This document shows positions 1-8,663 of a stretch of DNA of 64,000 nt, in pieces. Position 1 is the stretch's first letter, and every line of letters begins with the position of its first letter. A program made the translations under genes and the position numbers. Source of the stretch: Eubacteriaceae bacterium Marseille-Q4139 (GTDB lineage Bacteria; Bacillota; Clostridia; Lachnospirales; Lachnospiraceae); the NCBI GenBank assembly GCA_018223415.1, contig JAGTTQ010000001.1, forward strand, positions 862,153-926,152, read 5' to 3'. The notes beneath the pieces were generated by a model, which was not told where the DNA came from, searched no databases, and was given only the letters and a program-made list of their open reading frames with translations.

Positions 1-974
1 AAATAAAACACCAGAGCTGCAAATACGGCACCATTTGAATCCACTTCTCCGTGTAAAGTATCTGTATCAAAGGTTCTGCACAGGAGGCAATGCCGATCAT
101 AAACGGGAAAACAAAGTATGTGCTGATCCCAATTGAGCGTTTCAGGATATCCTTTACCTGTTCTGCTTTATCCTGTTCCAATGCCATAACCGGGAAAAGC
201 ACACTTTGAACCGAAATCTGTAAATTATCTGTCAGCATTCCCGGTATTGTCCTTCCCTTTTCGTAATAGGCCAGCATCTCTGACTCGTATATTTTCCCAA
301 TCAAGAGACCCGACAGATTCGAGGTAAAGGAATTAAGGAGCGATGATCCCAGAATCCTGCTCCCATATGCAAACATTGGTCTCAGCCGCCGGAAAGAGAA
401 CTCAAGGCTCGGACGCCAGCGCACTGTACACCAAAGCACACCTGTATCAATGGCCTGGTTCAGAAGACGCTGAAAAATCAAAGCCCAAACACCGGCACCT
501 TTATATGCCATGGCAACTCCCACCATAGCAGAAAATATGGTTCCGGCCAGAGTAGAATAGAAAAACTTCCGAAATTCCATTCTCTTTGACACAATAGCCG
601 TCTGTACTCCGTTTATCCCGCCCAAAAGCAGCGTCAGTGACATAACTCGAATAAAGGCCACCATATCAGGACGTCCAAAGAAATCCGCAATCAAAGGGCT
701 TGCTGCAAACATGACAAAATACAGTACGGCTCCTAAAAATACATTGAAATAGAAAACCGTGGTAAAGTCCAGCTGATCCGCATTTTTTTTCTGAATTAAA
801 GCATTTTTAAATCCACTGTCAATGAAAAGAGTCAAAATTGACGTAAAAATTGTAATCAAAGAAACAACACCATAGTCTTCCGGTGTCAAAAGGCGGGCCA
901 GAACCAGGGAAACCACAAATGACACTCCCTGGGCCCCGCACCTCTCGGCAAAACGCCAAAGCATATTCGTCAAA
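1..974 (-). CDS. Polysaccharide flippase (Wzx/WzxC type), 3' end outside window
   Basis: Multi-pass membrane protein that would flip lipid-linked oligosaccharide repeat units across the membrane. About 320 residues are visible before the reading frame runs off the window. The N-terminus contains NMLWRFAERCGAQ followed by a long hydrophobic stretch ending VLARLLTPEDYG, which is characteristic of the polysaccharide transporter (PST/MOP) family; further membrane segments follow. The start is ambiguous: an in-frame ATG lies at 965, a TTG at 974 and a rare ATT at 995, and homologues usually have 8-10 residues before the first membrane segment, so TTG is used. It follows the glycosyltransferase gene (stop at 991) with almost no gap and is the most distal visible gene of the exopolysaccharide operon. 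Confidence 0.85.
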
Positions 975-990
975 ACAATTTTTTTTCTGC

Positions 991-2094
991 TCAATTTCTG
1001 CTCATAACTCTCTTTCTGCCCTTTTTTCCTGTGTCAGTGAGCTCTTTAATCAGTTTGTCCCATCGTTTACAGATTCGATCAGCAGAAAATGTATCCCGCA
1101 CCTTTCCAGCTTCTCGCCCCAAACGCAATGCATAGTCCGGTTCTGACAAAAGCTTTTTCATCGCCGCTGCTAAAGCTGCTTCATTCCCGACAGGAACTAA
1201 CAGCCCGTTTACTCCATTCCGAATCACCATGCCCGCACCGCCAGCCGGACAGTCCGTACAGATACAAGGCAATTCCATTGCCATAGCCTCCATCATAGAA
1301 TTTGAGATCCCCTCGTAATTGGAGGATGAAACAAACATTGCCGCATCCTTGATTTCTTCGTGGATATTGTCCGAAAAAGGACAAATTTCCGCTCTGCCCT
1401 CCAGTTTTTTTTCTCTCAAAAAATCAAGCAGCTCTTCTTTCTGAGGCCCTTCCCCATATATCTTCAGATGATATTCAGGAAATTCCTGACAAATTCTTCC
1501 AAAAGCAGACAACAATAATTTTAGATTTTTCTGAGGATCCAGACGGCAGAAGTTTACGATGACTTTGTTCCTGGGGCCTCTGTACGGCGGCGGCAAAAAC
1601 TCCTTCACCGGATTAGGAATCAGAACACCCTTTTTGCGAATTCTGCGGCTGAAGTAATCCCGCTCCTCTTTTGTCTGGAAGACAACGGCATCTGCTCCAC
1701 TGAAAAATAAAAGACACTGCATTTTAGCCGACAGATTTTTATCATACTCCGCCTTTGGATCGTTTCGCTGGGACAGAATCAGGCGGCTTTTAGAAATTCC
1801 CCTGTAAATCCACGTAAAATCAAATCCACGGAACAATGCAATTACAAGATCAATTTGATTTTTCCTGGCATATTTTACAAAAAAGTGAATTCTTTTCAGA
1901 TGCCGCACGACAGGATTGGCAGCATCCGGAAGCTTGATCACAGGGATCGACTTATGAACCGGGTAAGTACCATCATCTCTGTAACATAGAATACTGACTC
2001 TATGGCCTTTTTCCCGAAAATGCTCTGCTAAAGTAACGGAAACCCGTTCCGCGCCTCCGATTCCGACCATGTAAACAATAAACGCTATGTTCAA
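991..2094 (-). CDS. Glycosyltransferase family 4 protein
   Basis: Cytoplasmic or membrane-associated sugar transferase adding one sugar from a nucleotide donor to the growing repeat unit. About 367 residues. The N-terminus has the GIGGAERV motif typical of GT4 enzymes, and the C-terminal domain has the EX7E donor-site motif in YEGISNSMMEAMA (Glu261 and Glu269), followed by PAGGAGMVIRNGVNGLLVP. The TTG start at 2094 overlaps the TGA stop of the upstream polymerase gene, so translation is probably coupled. A longer frame reaching 2223 exists but lies inside the upstream gene. The sugar specificity cannot be read from sequence. Confidence 0.88.
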   Translation of the reverse strand: MNIAFIVYMVGIGGAERVSVTLAEHFREKGHRVSILCYRDDGTYPVHKSIPVIKLPDAANPVVRHLKRIHFFVKYARKNQIDLVIALFRGFDFTWIYRGISKSRLILSQRNDPKAEYDKNLSAKMQCLLFFSGADAVVFQTKEERDYFSRRIRKKGVLIPNPVKEFLPPPYRGPRNKVIVNFCRLDPQKNLKLLLSAFGRICQEFPEYHLKIYGEGPQKEELLDFLREKKLEGRAEICPFSDNIHEEIKDAAMFVSSSNYEGISNSMMEAMAMELPCICTDCPAGGAGMVIRNGVNGLLVPVGNEAALAAAMKKLLSEPDYALRLGREAGKVRDTFSADRICKRWDKLIKELTDTGKKGRKRVMSRN

Positions 2095-3347
2095 GCTCTC
2101 CCTCCTGTCTCCGGCGTATGCTCTTCCATTCTTTGAAAGGCGTATGAAAATATGACCACCGCAATCGCAAGATTCACTCTGAAATTGTAATACATATTTT
2201 CTGTCAGATAACACCCAAAACAATATGCAAAAATCGCGAGAAGAACTGCTCTGTATTTCATATCCATAGACTTGGCCAGCATTTCCAGCCTCCAGTAAAA
2301 ATACAGGACTATCCAGACGATAAACCCTATCATTCCCAGCTCAATATACTGCCGAAGCAGATCATTATGAATATCGCCGGCGAACTCATCCCCCACATCA
2401 ATCAGACCGTTCCAAATCATATAGGAAACATAACCTAATCCTCTTCCCATATAAGAAAAGTCAAACTCATAATACGGCCTCATACTTTCATAAATCTCCA
2501 CGCGTCCCATGGAATCGATCTGCATCATTTCCGCCGCCTTACCGAGCAATCCGGTCGCTACAACCGCAATATAAGCCAGGCCGCTGACGAGCATTACAAT
2601 AATAATTGTTTTTGCCATCCGAACCTGCCATGCTTTGGGTGTAACAGCAACAACCAGGTATGCAGTGAGCCCTACCGAAATTCCTACCAGTGCACTTCGT
2701 TTAAAGCCGGTAAGGAACACAGGTATTGCAATAAGAAGCAGAAAAAGATTGATTTTATTTTCTTTCCAGGTCAAAATCAGGTAGAATATGTAGATCCCTA
2801 TCCCATGGGCAAAGCCAGCTCTCTCAATGGTCTGCATCATATATCCCGTCTCAGCTGACCCGCTCAATATCAGCTGAACGTACTGACGAAGGAATTCCGC
2901 CATACCGCCTTCACGAATCAATGGGAATACTACCATCAAAAATGCAATTAACAGGGCAGCCATCTGATAATAAACCGCTCTTTTCCCAAAACAGTAGGTG
3001 GCCGCTCCGGCCATCGCAATGGCAATCAGCTGATAGACAACAAAAAACAGTCCTCTCGTCATAACACGAAAAGCAGAAAAATTGGCAATCCAGATCAAAA
3101 AAGAGTAAAGCACTGTCAAAAGCAGAGGGAATGCTAATATAAGCATCATCTTTACTACCTGAATCATGCGCTCAACATCCGGATTTACCAGAAATATGCC
3201 GAAGGCTAAGACAATAAAAGGAATGGGCGCCAGATAGCAATACATAAATCCAAATCCGCCGATAGAGATACTTCCTTCATACAAATAGTAGGTAGGAACC
3301 GCACTTAAAAAGTATAAAATTGAAAGCAGGATGTTACGTACATTCAT
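2091..3347 (-). CDS. O-antigen ligase/polymerase-like membrane protein (Wzy-like)
   Basis: About 418 residues, almost entirely hydrophobic with roughly ten predicted membrane segments and one larger external loop around residues 280-345 (contains SMGRVEIYESMRPYYEF and DIHNDLLRQYIELGMIG). The short motif HNDLLRQYIELG resembles the H-N-x-hydrophobic signature of the O-antigen ligase/polymerase superfamily (Wzy/WaaL/RfaL). The inferred role is polymerising repeat units on the outer face of the membrane. Its neighbours, a flippase, a glycosyltransferase and Wzz-like proteins, complete a Wzx/Wzy-dependent pathway. It overlaps the downstream glycosyltransferase gene by 4 nt. Confidence 0.8.
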   Translation of the reverse strand: MNVRNILLSILYFLSAVPTYYLYEGSISIGGFGFMYCYLAPIPFIVLAFGIFLVNPDVERMIQVVKMMLILAFPLLLTVLYSFLIWIANFSAFRVMTRGLFFVVYQLIAIAMAGAATYCFGKRAVYYQMAALLIAFLMVVFPLIREGGMAEFLRQYVQLILSGSAETGYMMQTIERAGFAHGIGIYIFYLILTWKENKINLFLLLIAIPVFLTGFKRSALVGISVGLTAYLVVAVTPKAWQVRMAKTIIIVMLVSGLAYIAVVATGLLGKAAEMMQIDSMGRVEIYESMRPYYEFDFSYMGRGLGYVSYMIWNGLIDVGDEFAGDIHNDLLRQYIELGMIGFIVWIVLYFYWRLEMLAKSMDMKYRAVLLAIFAYCFGCYLTENMYYNFRVNLAIAVVIFSYAFQRMEEHTPETGGRA

Positions 3348-3376
3348 CTGTGCCCAATCTCCTTAAGTTAATATAA

Positions 3377-5599
3377 TCAGGATTTCTTTTCCAGGGCCTT
3401 GCGGAGTTCTTCCAGTTTCTGTTCTATCAGCTCCGTCTGATTCGGCAGCGTCTGTGTCTCGCCAGTGTCCGCTGCTTCTTCCGGCATTTTCATCGCAGAA
3501 ACCGTATTATCTGCATTCGTAATCTCCATTTCTGTCTTTTCATCAGAACGATTGCCCATTCCCGTCTTCTGCATCTTTGCTTCTGCCGTTTCCGCTCCAT
3601 CGGCCTGAATGCCCGCGCTTGCTAACGGTTCCTGAAGCGCCTGAAGCAGCAGATTCTTAATGCGGTATTCATCATTCCGACCTGCTTCCGCTATACCGGC
3701 CGTATATTCAATACGGCAATCCGCAATTCGATTATACTCTGCCGCATTTCTGCGCAGCTGCTCCATATATGCACAAGCGCGTTTATACGTCATGTCCTCG
3801 CCAAACACCAAAAATTGCCCAACGCCATTAACGCCCAAAAAGCTCTTTTCTTCATGGGAGAAAATGTTTTTAACCATCATGATGAATTCATCAATCATCG
3901 CGTCCGTTCTCTCACGTCCGTACTTTCGATTCTTCTCTTTCAAATACGGGATATTGATCGCTATACAGACAAACTCATCTTTCAGAAGGCTCTTGCTATA
4001 CTGCAAAATCTTCTGATCACAGGCTGCCCGATTAGGGATTCCAAGATGCCGGTCCACATACACATACCACTCAAAAATATCCTGGAGCCTTCCCGTCACA
4101 ACCGCTCCAATGCATCCAATCAATCCGAATACGATAACAATCAGCACCGTGTACATCCAAAGATTGATTCCCTGCCGGAGTGCAACGCTGGCAACCATGT
4201 TGACATTTTGTGCTCCTGCGTATTCATTGTACTCACTGTTGACTGTCTCCAGTACCTTATACAGCTCATTCAGTTTTTCAACCAGGCTGCTGATCATATT
4301 ATCTGCCGTTTCCTGCACCTCCGGTGTACTGACAGTTACGACATTCTCTGCCGTCAGCGGCGTCTGCTCCGTTTCCTGCGCTTCTGCATCTGCCGCAGGA
4401 TCCTGCGCTTCATTTGCCACCACCGCAGCCGCATCCTCTCTGGCCTCTGCCAATGCCTCGTCCAGATTTCCGGTTTCAACAGCAATGCCTGAGTTTTCAG
4501 AAATCGTTCCGCGATATAAATCTATAATATATTGACAATATGCAATATCAATCAGAGCATTCTCATACTCGCTTCTCTCGGATATGTAGCTCTCCAAAAG
4601 CTGATCGTACTCCACTGTCTGATCTACATGCTGGATAACATCATTCTCATCTGTATAAAAGCTGTCATGAACCTCATTCAGGATGTATTCATATGTAATG
4701 TTTGTATTCCCGGACTCCCGCATCATTGTTACATAAGTATCGATAATCCGGTTAATATAGGCAACCTGCTCCTCACTGTTTTCATTGTTCATCTCATGTT
4801 CATGAATACGATTTTCATACTTCGCGATCAGAACATCAGGATTTTTTGTCACTCTATTTTCGAGAATATATGAAAAGACATTGGACATTTCTACTTCATC
4901 CAACATATTAAATTCTCTGCGTAAATCAGAAAAGGAATATCCTGTTCGTGAAGATCGGAAATTGCCGGCAGAATTCTCTGTCTGCAAAATACTTGCCTGA
5001 GCATTTTCAATGGAAGCATTGATAATTTCCGCCATTTCCAGGTAGTCATAATTCTGCATATTCAGTCCTGAAATGTCGTTTGAGGCCGTTCCGGTATTGA
5101 TATGCTTCTCCCCATAAAACGCAACATATACATCCAGCATTTGATCCAGAAACTGTCTGGCAAATTCTTCCATTGATAACGCGCCCTCATCTTTTTTGAC
5201 TGCGGTAAAGGACACCTCATAATCTACGGGCAGTTCCTCAATCGGTTCACCCTGCGTAATTTTGGCAGCATCTATGGCTTCCTGCCCTTCCGTCCGAATT
5301 GCTGTCACCGTCACGCGAGACCGAAGGTCATCAACGCTGTAATTGCTGTCTTCTAACCCCATTTTTTTCAGGGCTTCCGCAATTACTTTGGATGAATATA
5401 TTTCCGTAGTGTCAATCTCCGTACCATCGGGTGCCACTCCATTGACAGCTCCGGCATTTGCATATCGAATAATTGCACTGGCTGTATAGCTCTGCATCCC
5501 GCTTAATGTCACAAAGCCGGCAATCCCTGCAATTAGAGAAAAAAGGAAAATTGGGATCTGAAATTTTTTTATGTATTTGAATAAATCAAATTGTTTCAT
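3377..5599 (-). CDS. Wzz-like polysaccharide copolymerase with C-terminal degenerate GGDEF domain
   Basis: 740 residues. Membrane segments at about 15-35 and 478-502 flank a large extracytoplasmic region (36-477) rich in predicted helix, the architecture of chain-length determinant (PCP/Wzz) proteins. The cytoplasmic C-terminus (about 512-655) aligns by eye with GGDEF domains: DRHLGIPNRAACDQKI matches the usual D-x-LTGLPNRRxF start, and INIPYLKEKNRKYGRERTD matches the DLDHFKxINDxYGHxxGD block. The catalytic loop reads GVNGVGQFLVF where RxGGDEF is expected, so diguanylate cyclase activity is unlikely. No RxxD inhibitory site is seen. A charged tail (656-740) follows. The start lies 2 nt after the stop of the upstream Wzz-like gene. 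The operon is preceded by a c-di-GMP riboswitch. Confidence 0.85.
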   Translation of the reverse strand: MKQFDLFKYIKKFQIPIFLFSLIAGIAGFVTLSGMQSYTASAIIRYANAGAVNGVAPDGTEIDTTEIYSSKVIAEALKKMGLEDSNYSVDDLRSRVTVTAIRTEGQEAIDAAKITQGEPIEELPVDYEVSFTAVKKDEGALSMEEFARQFLDQMLDVYVAFYGEKHINTGTASNDISGLNMQNYDYLEMAEIINASIENAQASILQTENSAGNFRSSRTGYSFSDLRREFNMLDEVEMSNVFSYILENRVTKNPDVLIAKYENRIHEHEMNNENSEEQVAYINRIIDTYVTMMRESGNTNITYEYILNEVHDSFYTDENDVIQHVDQTVEYDQLLESYISERSEYENALIDIAYCQYIIDLYRGTISENSGIAVETGNLDEALAEAREDAAAVVANEAQDPAADAEAQETEQTPLTAENVVTVSTPEVQETADNMISSLVEKLNELYKVLETVNSEYNEYAGAQNVNMVASVALRQGINLWMYTVLIVIVFGLIGCIGAVVTGRLQDIFEWYVYVDRHLGIPNRAACDQKILQYSKSLLKDEFVCIAINIPYLKEKNRKYGRERTDAMIDEFIMMVKNIFSHEEKSFLGVNGVGQFLVFGEDMTYKRACAYMEQLRRNAAEYNRIADCRIEYTAGIAEAGRNDEYRIKNLLLQALQEPLASAGIQADGAETAEAKMQKTGMGNRSDEKTEMEITNADNTVSAMKMPEEAADTGETQTLPNQTELIEQKLEELRKALEKKS

Positions 5600-5601
5600 T
5601 T

Positions 5602-7008
5602 TTATCGTTTCCCCTCTCTTCCTTTTCTTCCGCTCTTTTCAGGCATAAAAAGTATCAGCAGTACTACAAGAGCCAAAAACATCACCGTCTGCTTTGCAGC
5701 CGCCATCAGAATAGAAACGAGCTGCCCTTTCAGCTCAGGAGCAACAATCGCAATATAATTATTGGAGCTTTTCTCTTCATACTCCTTAATGGTTTCAACC
5801 GCAGCCTCTGACAGCGCGGAAAGTTCTGTCTTAAGCGAAGCAATCATTTCCTCCGCTTCAGCAACCATAAAATTATCTGCATTATTCTGCTGCAACTGCC
5901 TTATTGTGTGGTTATTCCCTTCGATTTCAAGAGCCAAATTAGAAGCATTCGCAGATGCATTTTCTGCTCCCTGAGAAAAGTCATCAACCCCCAGTTTTGT
6001 CCTGGACATGTAGAATTCCCCGTTTTCATCCCGGGTCGGCACAAGTACAATTGTCGCCAGATCCCTCTGGTACATCTCTACTGCTTCCAGGTATATCTGA
6101 TATAACGCAAGGCTCTTTCTGTAATCTGTGTTCAGGTTTCTGTTATCATAATTCAATTTACCAATATACTGTGATTTATCGTTGGATATGCCATTTTTAA
6201 GAACAAATGCCCAATAATTCTCCATGGCAATGTCAATAAAATTACTCAGCTTTTGATTTAGAGACGAAAAGCTCTCTCCAGTTGCCTCAGAAACAAAACT
6301 GCGGTTCTCATTTCCACATTCACTCAAATACACCTGAAGGTTCGTCGCCATAGAAGATAGAATCGTTGTCACATCCAAATAATCAACATCCTCCAGCCGC
6401 CCAAAATCCAGGTTTAAAGCAGATGTATTCATGGCATATGTACTGGCAAAAAACTCTCTGTAAATTTCAGAAAATTCCTCCATGATTTTTTGCGGGCGTA
6501 CATTCGGTCTGTCAGAAGATGCTTCGTAACGTACCACATACTCTGTTGCTACATAGGGCTGCTCCAGAGATACCGCTTCGTTGATATTTATCGGTGTAAC
6601 TTTAAATCCCTTTCTTAATTCCTCAGCAGTCATATTTTCCAGTCCACATGCCGCTATCAGTTCATTCATAACCTCATCCGAAAGAATGTCATTCATCGCA
6701 GTAAATTTTGTTCCATTAGGATTCTGACCGACAGAAGCCTCCGGATAATTGTAATTGATGGTTACGGAAGATGCCAGACGATGCCGAAGAACTTCTTTCC
6801 CCGCACATACAGCAAAAAACAAGAGCCCGCACAGAATCATTACAGGCAGCTTTCCCCGCCACAGTCTCAAATTCCCCTGAACTGTCCGTGCCAGATTTTT
6901 TTCCGGACGAAGAACCGCCAAAAGAACAATCCCTAATATGACTATGGCAGGAATTAAAATGACGACATATCCTAATAATACTTCCGCAATCAATTCTGTA
7001 TTTATCAT
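5602..7008 (-). CDS. Second Wzz-like chain-length/copolymerase protein
   Basis: 468 residues with hydrophobic segments near residues 10-33, 53-70 and 435-458, and a large extracytoplasmic portion between. Its N-terminal external part (YPEASVGQNPNGTKFTAMNDILSDEVMNELI) parallels the companion gene (NAGAVNGVAPDGTEIDTTEIYSSKVIAEAL), suggesting that the two are distant paralogues. It ends in a basic tail without the GGDEF-like domain. The likely role is controlling polymer length or bridging polymerase and export. It overlaps the upstream phosphoesterase gene by 4 nt and is 2 nt from the downstream paralogue, so the three are translationally coupled. Confidence 0.78.
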   Translation of the reverse strand: MINTELIAEVLLGYVVILIPAIVILGIVLLAVLRPEKNLARTVQGNLRLWRGKLPVMILCGLLFFAVCAGKEVLRHRLASSVTINYNYPEASVGQNPNGTKFTAMNDILSDEVMNELIAACGLENMTAEELRKGFKVTPININEAVSLEQPYVATEYVVRYEASSDRPNVRPQKIMEEFSEIYREFFASTYAMNTSALNLDFGRLEDVDYLDVTTILSSMATNLQVYLSECGNENRSFVSEATGESFSSLNQKLSNFIDIAMENYWAFVLKNGISNDKSQYIGKLNYDNRNLNTDYRKSLALYQIYLEAVEMYQRDLATIVLVPTRDENGEFYMSRTKLGVDDFSQGAENASANASNLALEIEGNNHTIRQLQQNNADNFMVAEAEEMIASLKTELSALSEAAVETIKEYEEKSSNNYIAIVAPELKGQLVSILMAAAKQTVMFLALVVLLILFMPEKSGRKGREGKR

Positions 7009-7916
7009 TCCTGCATTCCCTCTTTCCCTGTAATATCTATAACAACCAACTCCGGCTGATTATTTATCCGCGGTATCCATTCATGATCTCCAAGTCCCCG
7101 GCTGACAATGAGTGTTGCATGTTCCAAACGATACTCTCCGCCGGAATATCGCGGAAAAAAGCCGTCATCAGGATGATACAGTCCGCCAAAGATCGGCAGT
7201 CTTATCAATCCGCCATGATAATGAGCAGCCACTGCCAGATCTGCGTTAACATCTGCTTTTATTCCCTCATAATATAATCCTGGGAAATGAGAGATCAGCA
7301 GCTTGAAATGATCAGAGGCTTCAAATTCTTCCAGCGGATTCTTAATCCACTCCTCAAACCCTTCTCCATGGGATGTTCCCTGAAAGCCTCCAATCTCTAT
7401 GGTATTCCCATTCACCGTAGCCGTGATAAAATTATTATAAAAAAAAGTGGTGCCTGTCTGTCTAATATACTCGTCCACAGCCAGTCTCTCTGATTCCGGA
7501 AGTCCATGCATAAGTACAGCTTCATGATTTCCATAGCAGTAATAAACCGGAGCTATTTCCACCAAATCCCTGCAAAGTTCTACGGCAACACTTATATCCC
7601 GGTTGTCATAATTCACCATATCTCCTGCGATCAGAATCATATCCGGCTTTTGTTCGGCAATTGCCTCCACAAGCTTTTCATTTTTATGGCCGTACTCTTT
7701 GCAGTGAAGATCCGCAAGAAGAACCGCGCGTATATCAGAACCGATTTTTTCAGAGCAAACGGTATAATATGTAATTCCAAAGGACTCATTTATATACAAA
7801 TTAAATCCAATCAAGCTGCAAAAAAAGACGACTAAAGCAGACAAAACAATTTTCCTCATCCTTTTCTTTTTCCGCCTGACAGACAATATTTGTTCTTTTC
7901 TAAAATCCTCCATCAC
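7005..7916 (-). CDS. Membrane-anchored metallophosphoesterase (YkuE-like)
   Basis: 303 residues: a basic N-terminus, one membrane anchor (about 22-40) and a calcineurin-like phosphoesterase domain outside the membrane. Metal-binding motifs are present: ADLHC (69-72), AGDMVNYD (97-104), YGNHEA (128-133), ISHFPG, and a final AHYHGG where GHTHGG is usual, so one His of that pair is shifted. Family members cleave phosphoesters or pyrophosphates; YkuE-type enzymes act at the cell surface. Its position inside a polysaccharide operon suggests work on lipid-linked intermediates or a phosphate substituent, which is inference. Both ends overlap neighbouring genes by 4 nt (ATGA). Confidence 0.82.
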   Translation of the reverse strand: MMEDFRKEQILSVRRKKKRMRKIVLSALVVFFCSLIGFNLYINESFGITYYTVCSEKIGSDIRAVLLADLHCKEYGHKNEKLVEAIAEQKPDMILIAGDMVNYDNRDISVAVELCRDLVEIAPVYYCYGNHEAVLMHGLPESERLAVDEYIRQTGTTFFYNNFITATVNGNTIEIGGFQGTSHGEGFEEWIKNPLEEFEASDHFKLLISHFPGLYYEGIKADVNADLAVAAHYHGGLIRLPIFGGLYHPDDGFFPRYSGGEYRLEHATLIVSRGLGDHEWIPRINNQPELVVIDITGKEGMQE

Positions 7917-8662
7917 TGCACCGCTTCCGATACCCCTTCTTCATCGACATCTGGCTTTTCAGGCTCCACATCGATTTCCGCTTCTTCCTCACAGACAGCA
8001 GCTGTATTGAACATTTCTTTATCTTCTGCATACTCAAATACAGCCGACGCATTTTCTCCTGCCTTGAGACGTTCATCCCCTGTGTTTGAGGAATCCTCCT
8101 TTGAAGGCAACATAAGTTTTTCAGATTCTTCTGAAATCTGATGTAAAATAACTTGTACACAATCCTGCATGTTTTCCAGTTCCTGCTGTATATTCCCTGC
8201 ACTCCCACGGAACTGAAGGAGCTCACGGTTAAGCCTGCTTCTGGCTTCTGCCCTCAACATCTCTGCCTGTTCTTCTGCTTCCCGGATAATTCCGGCTGCC
8301 TTCTGCCTTGCATCCGTCAAAAGAACTTGTGCCTCAATTCTCGAGTCGAGAAGCAGTTGCTTAATTGCACCATAACTTTCATCATATTTTTGAGCCTTTT
8401 CTTTCAGAATATCCAGCCCTTCCTGTTCCTCTGACAGGATTTCGTTTTCTTCGTGCACTTCTGGTTTCTCTGGAATTTCCATCAGCTGTTCTGTCTTCTT
8501 CTCAGCAAGAAGCCCACTGACAGTCTGCTCCAGTTCCGTAGCTGTTTTTTCCAGCACCTGAAGACGTTCAATCTCTTTTTCCAGTTTTCCAACATATTCC
8601 ATAACATCGGCTTTATTATAGCCTCCAATGATTGCACTGCGGAACAGCTCACTTTTAGCCAT
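7913..8662 (-). CDS. DivIVA-like coiled-coil protein
   Basis: 249 residues starting MAKSELFRSAIIGGYNKADV; the phrase GGYNKADVMEYV resembles the membrane-binding N-terminus of DivIVA/GpsB proteins (F-x-GY-x-x-x-EVDxFL). It is followed by long heptad-rich coiled coil (about 25-175) and an acidic, probably disordered tail. The start at 8662 is chosen because a GGAGG ribosome site precedes it; a longer frame to 8740 lies inside the upstream gene. DivIVA proteins mark curved membrane or poles, so a role in positioning the polysaccharide machinery is plausible but inferred. Confidence 0.7.
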   Translation of the reverse strand: MAKSELFRSAIIGGYNKADVMEYVGKLEKEIERLQVLEKTATELEQTVSGLLAEKKTEQLMEIPEKPEVHEENEILSEEQEGLDILKEKAQKYDESYGAIKQLLLDSRIEAQVLLTDARQKAAGIIREAEEQAEMLRAEARSRLNRELLQFRGSAGNIQQELENMQDCVQVILHQISEESEKLMLPSKEDSSNTGDERLKAGENASAVFEYAEDKEMFNTAAVCEEEAEIDVEPEKPDVDEEGVSEAVQ

Positions 8663-8663
8663 C

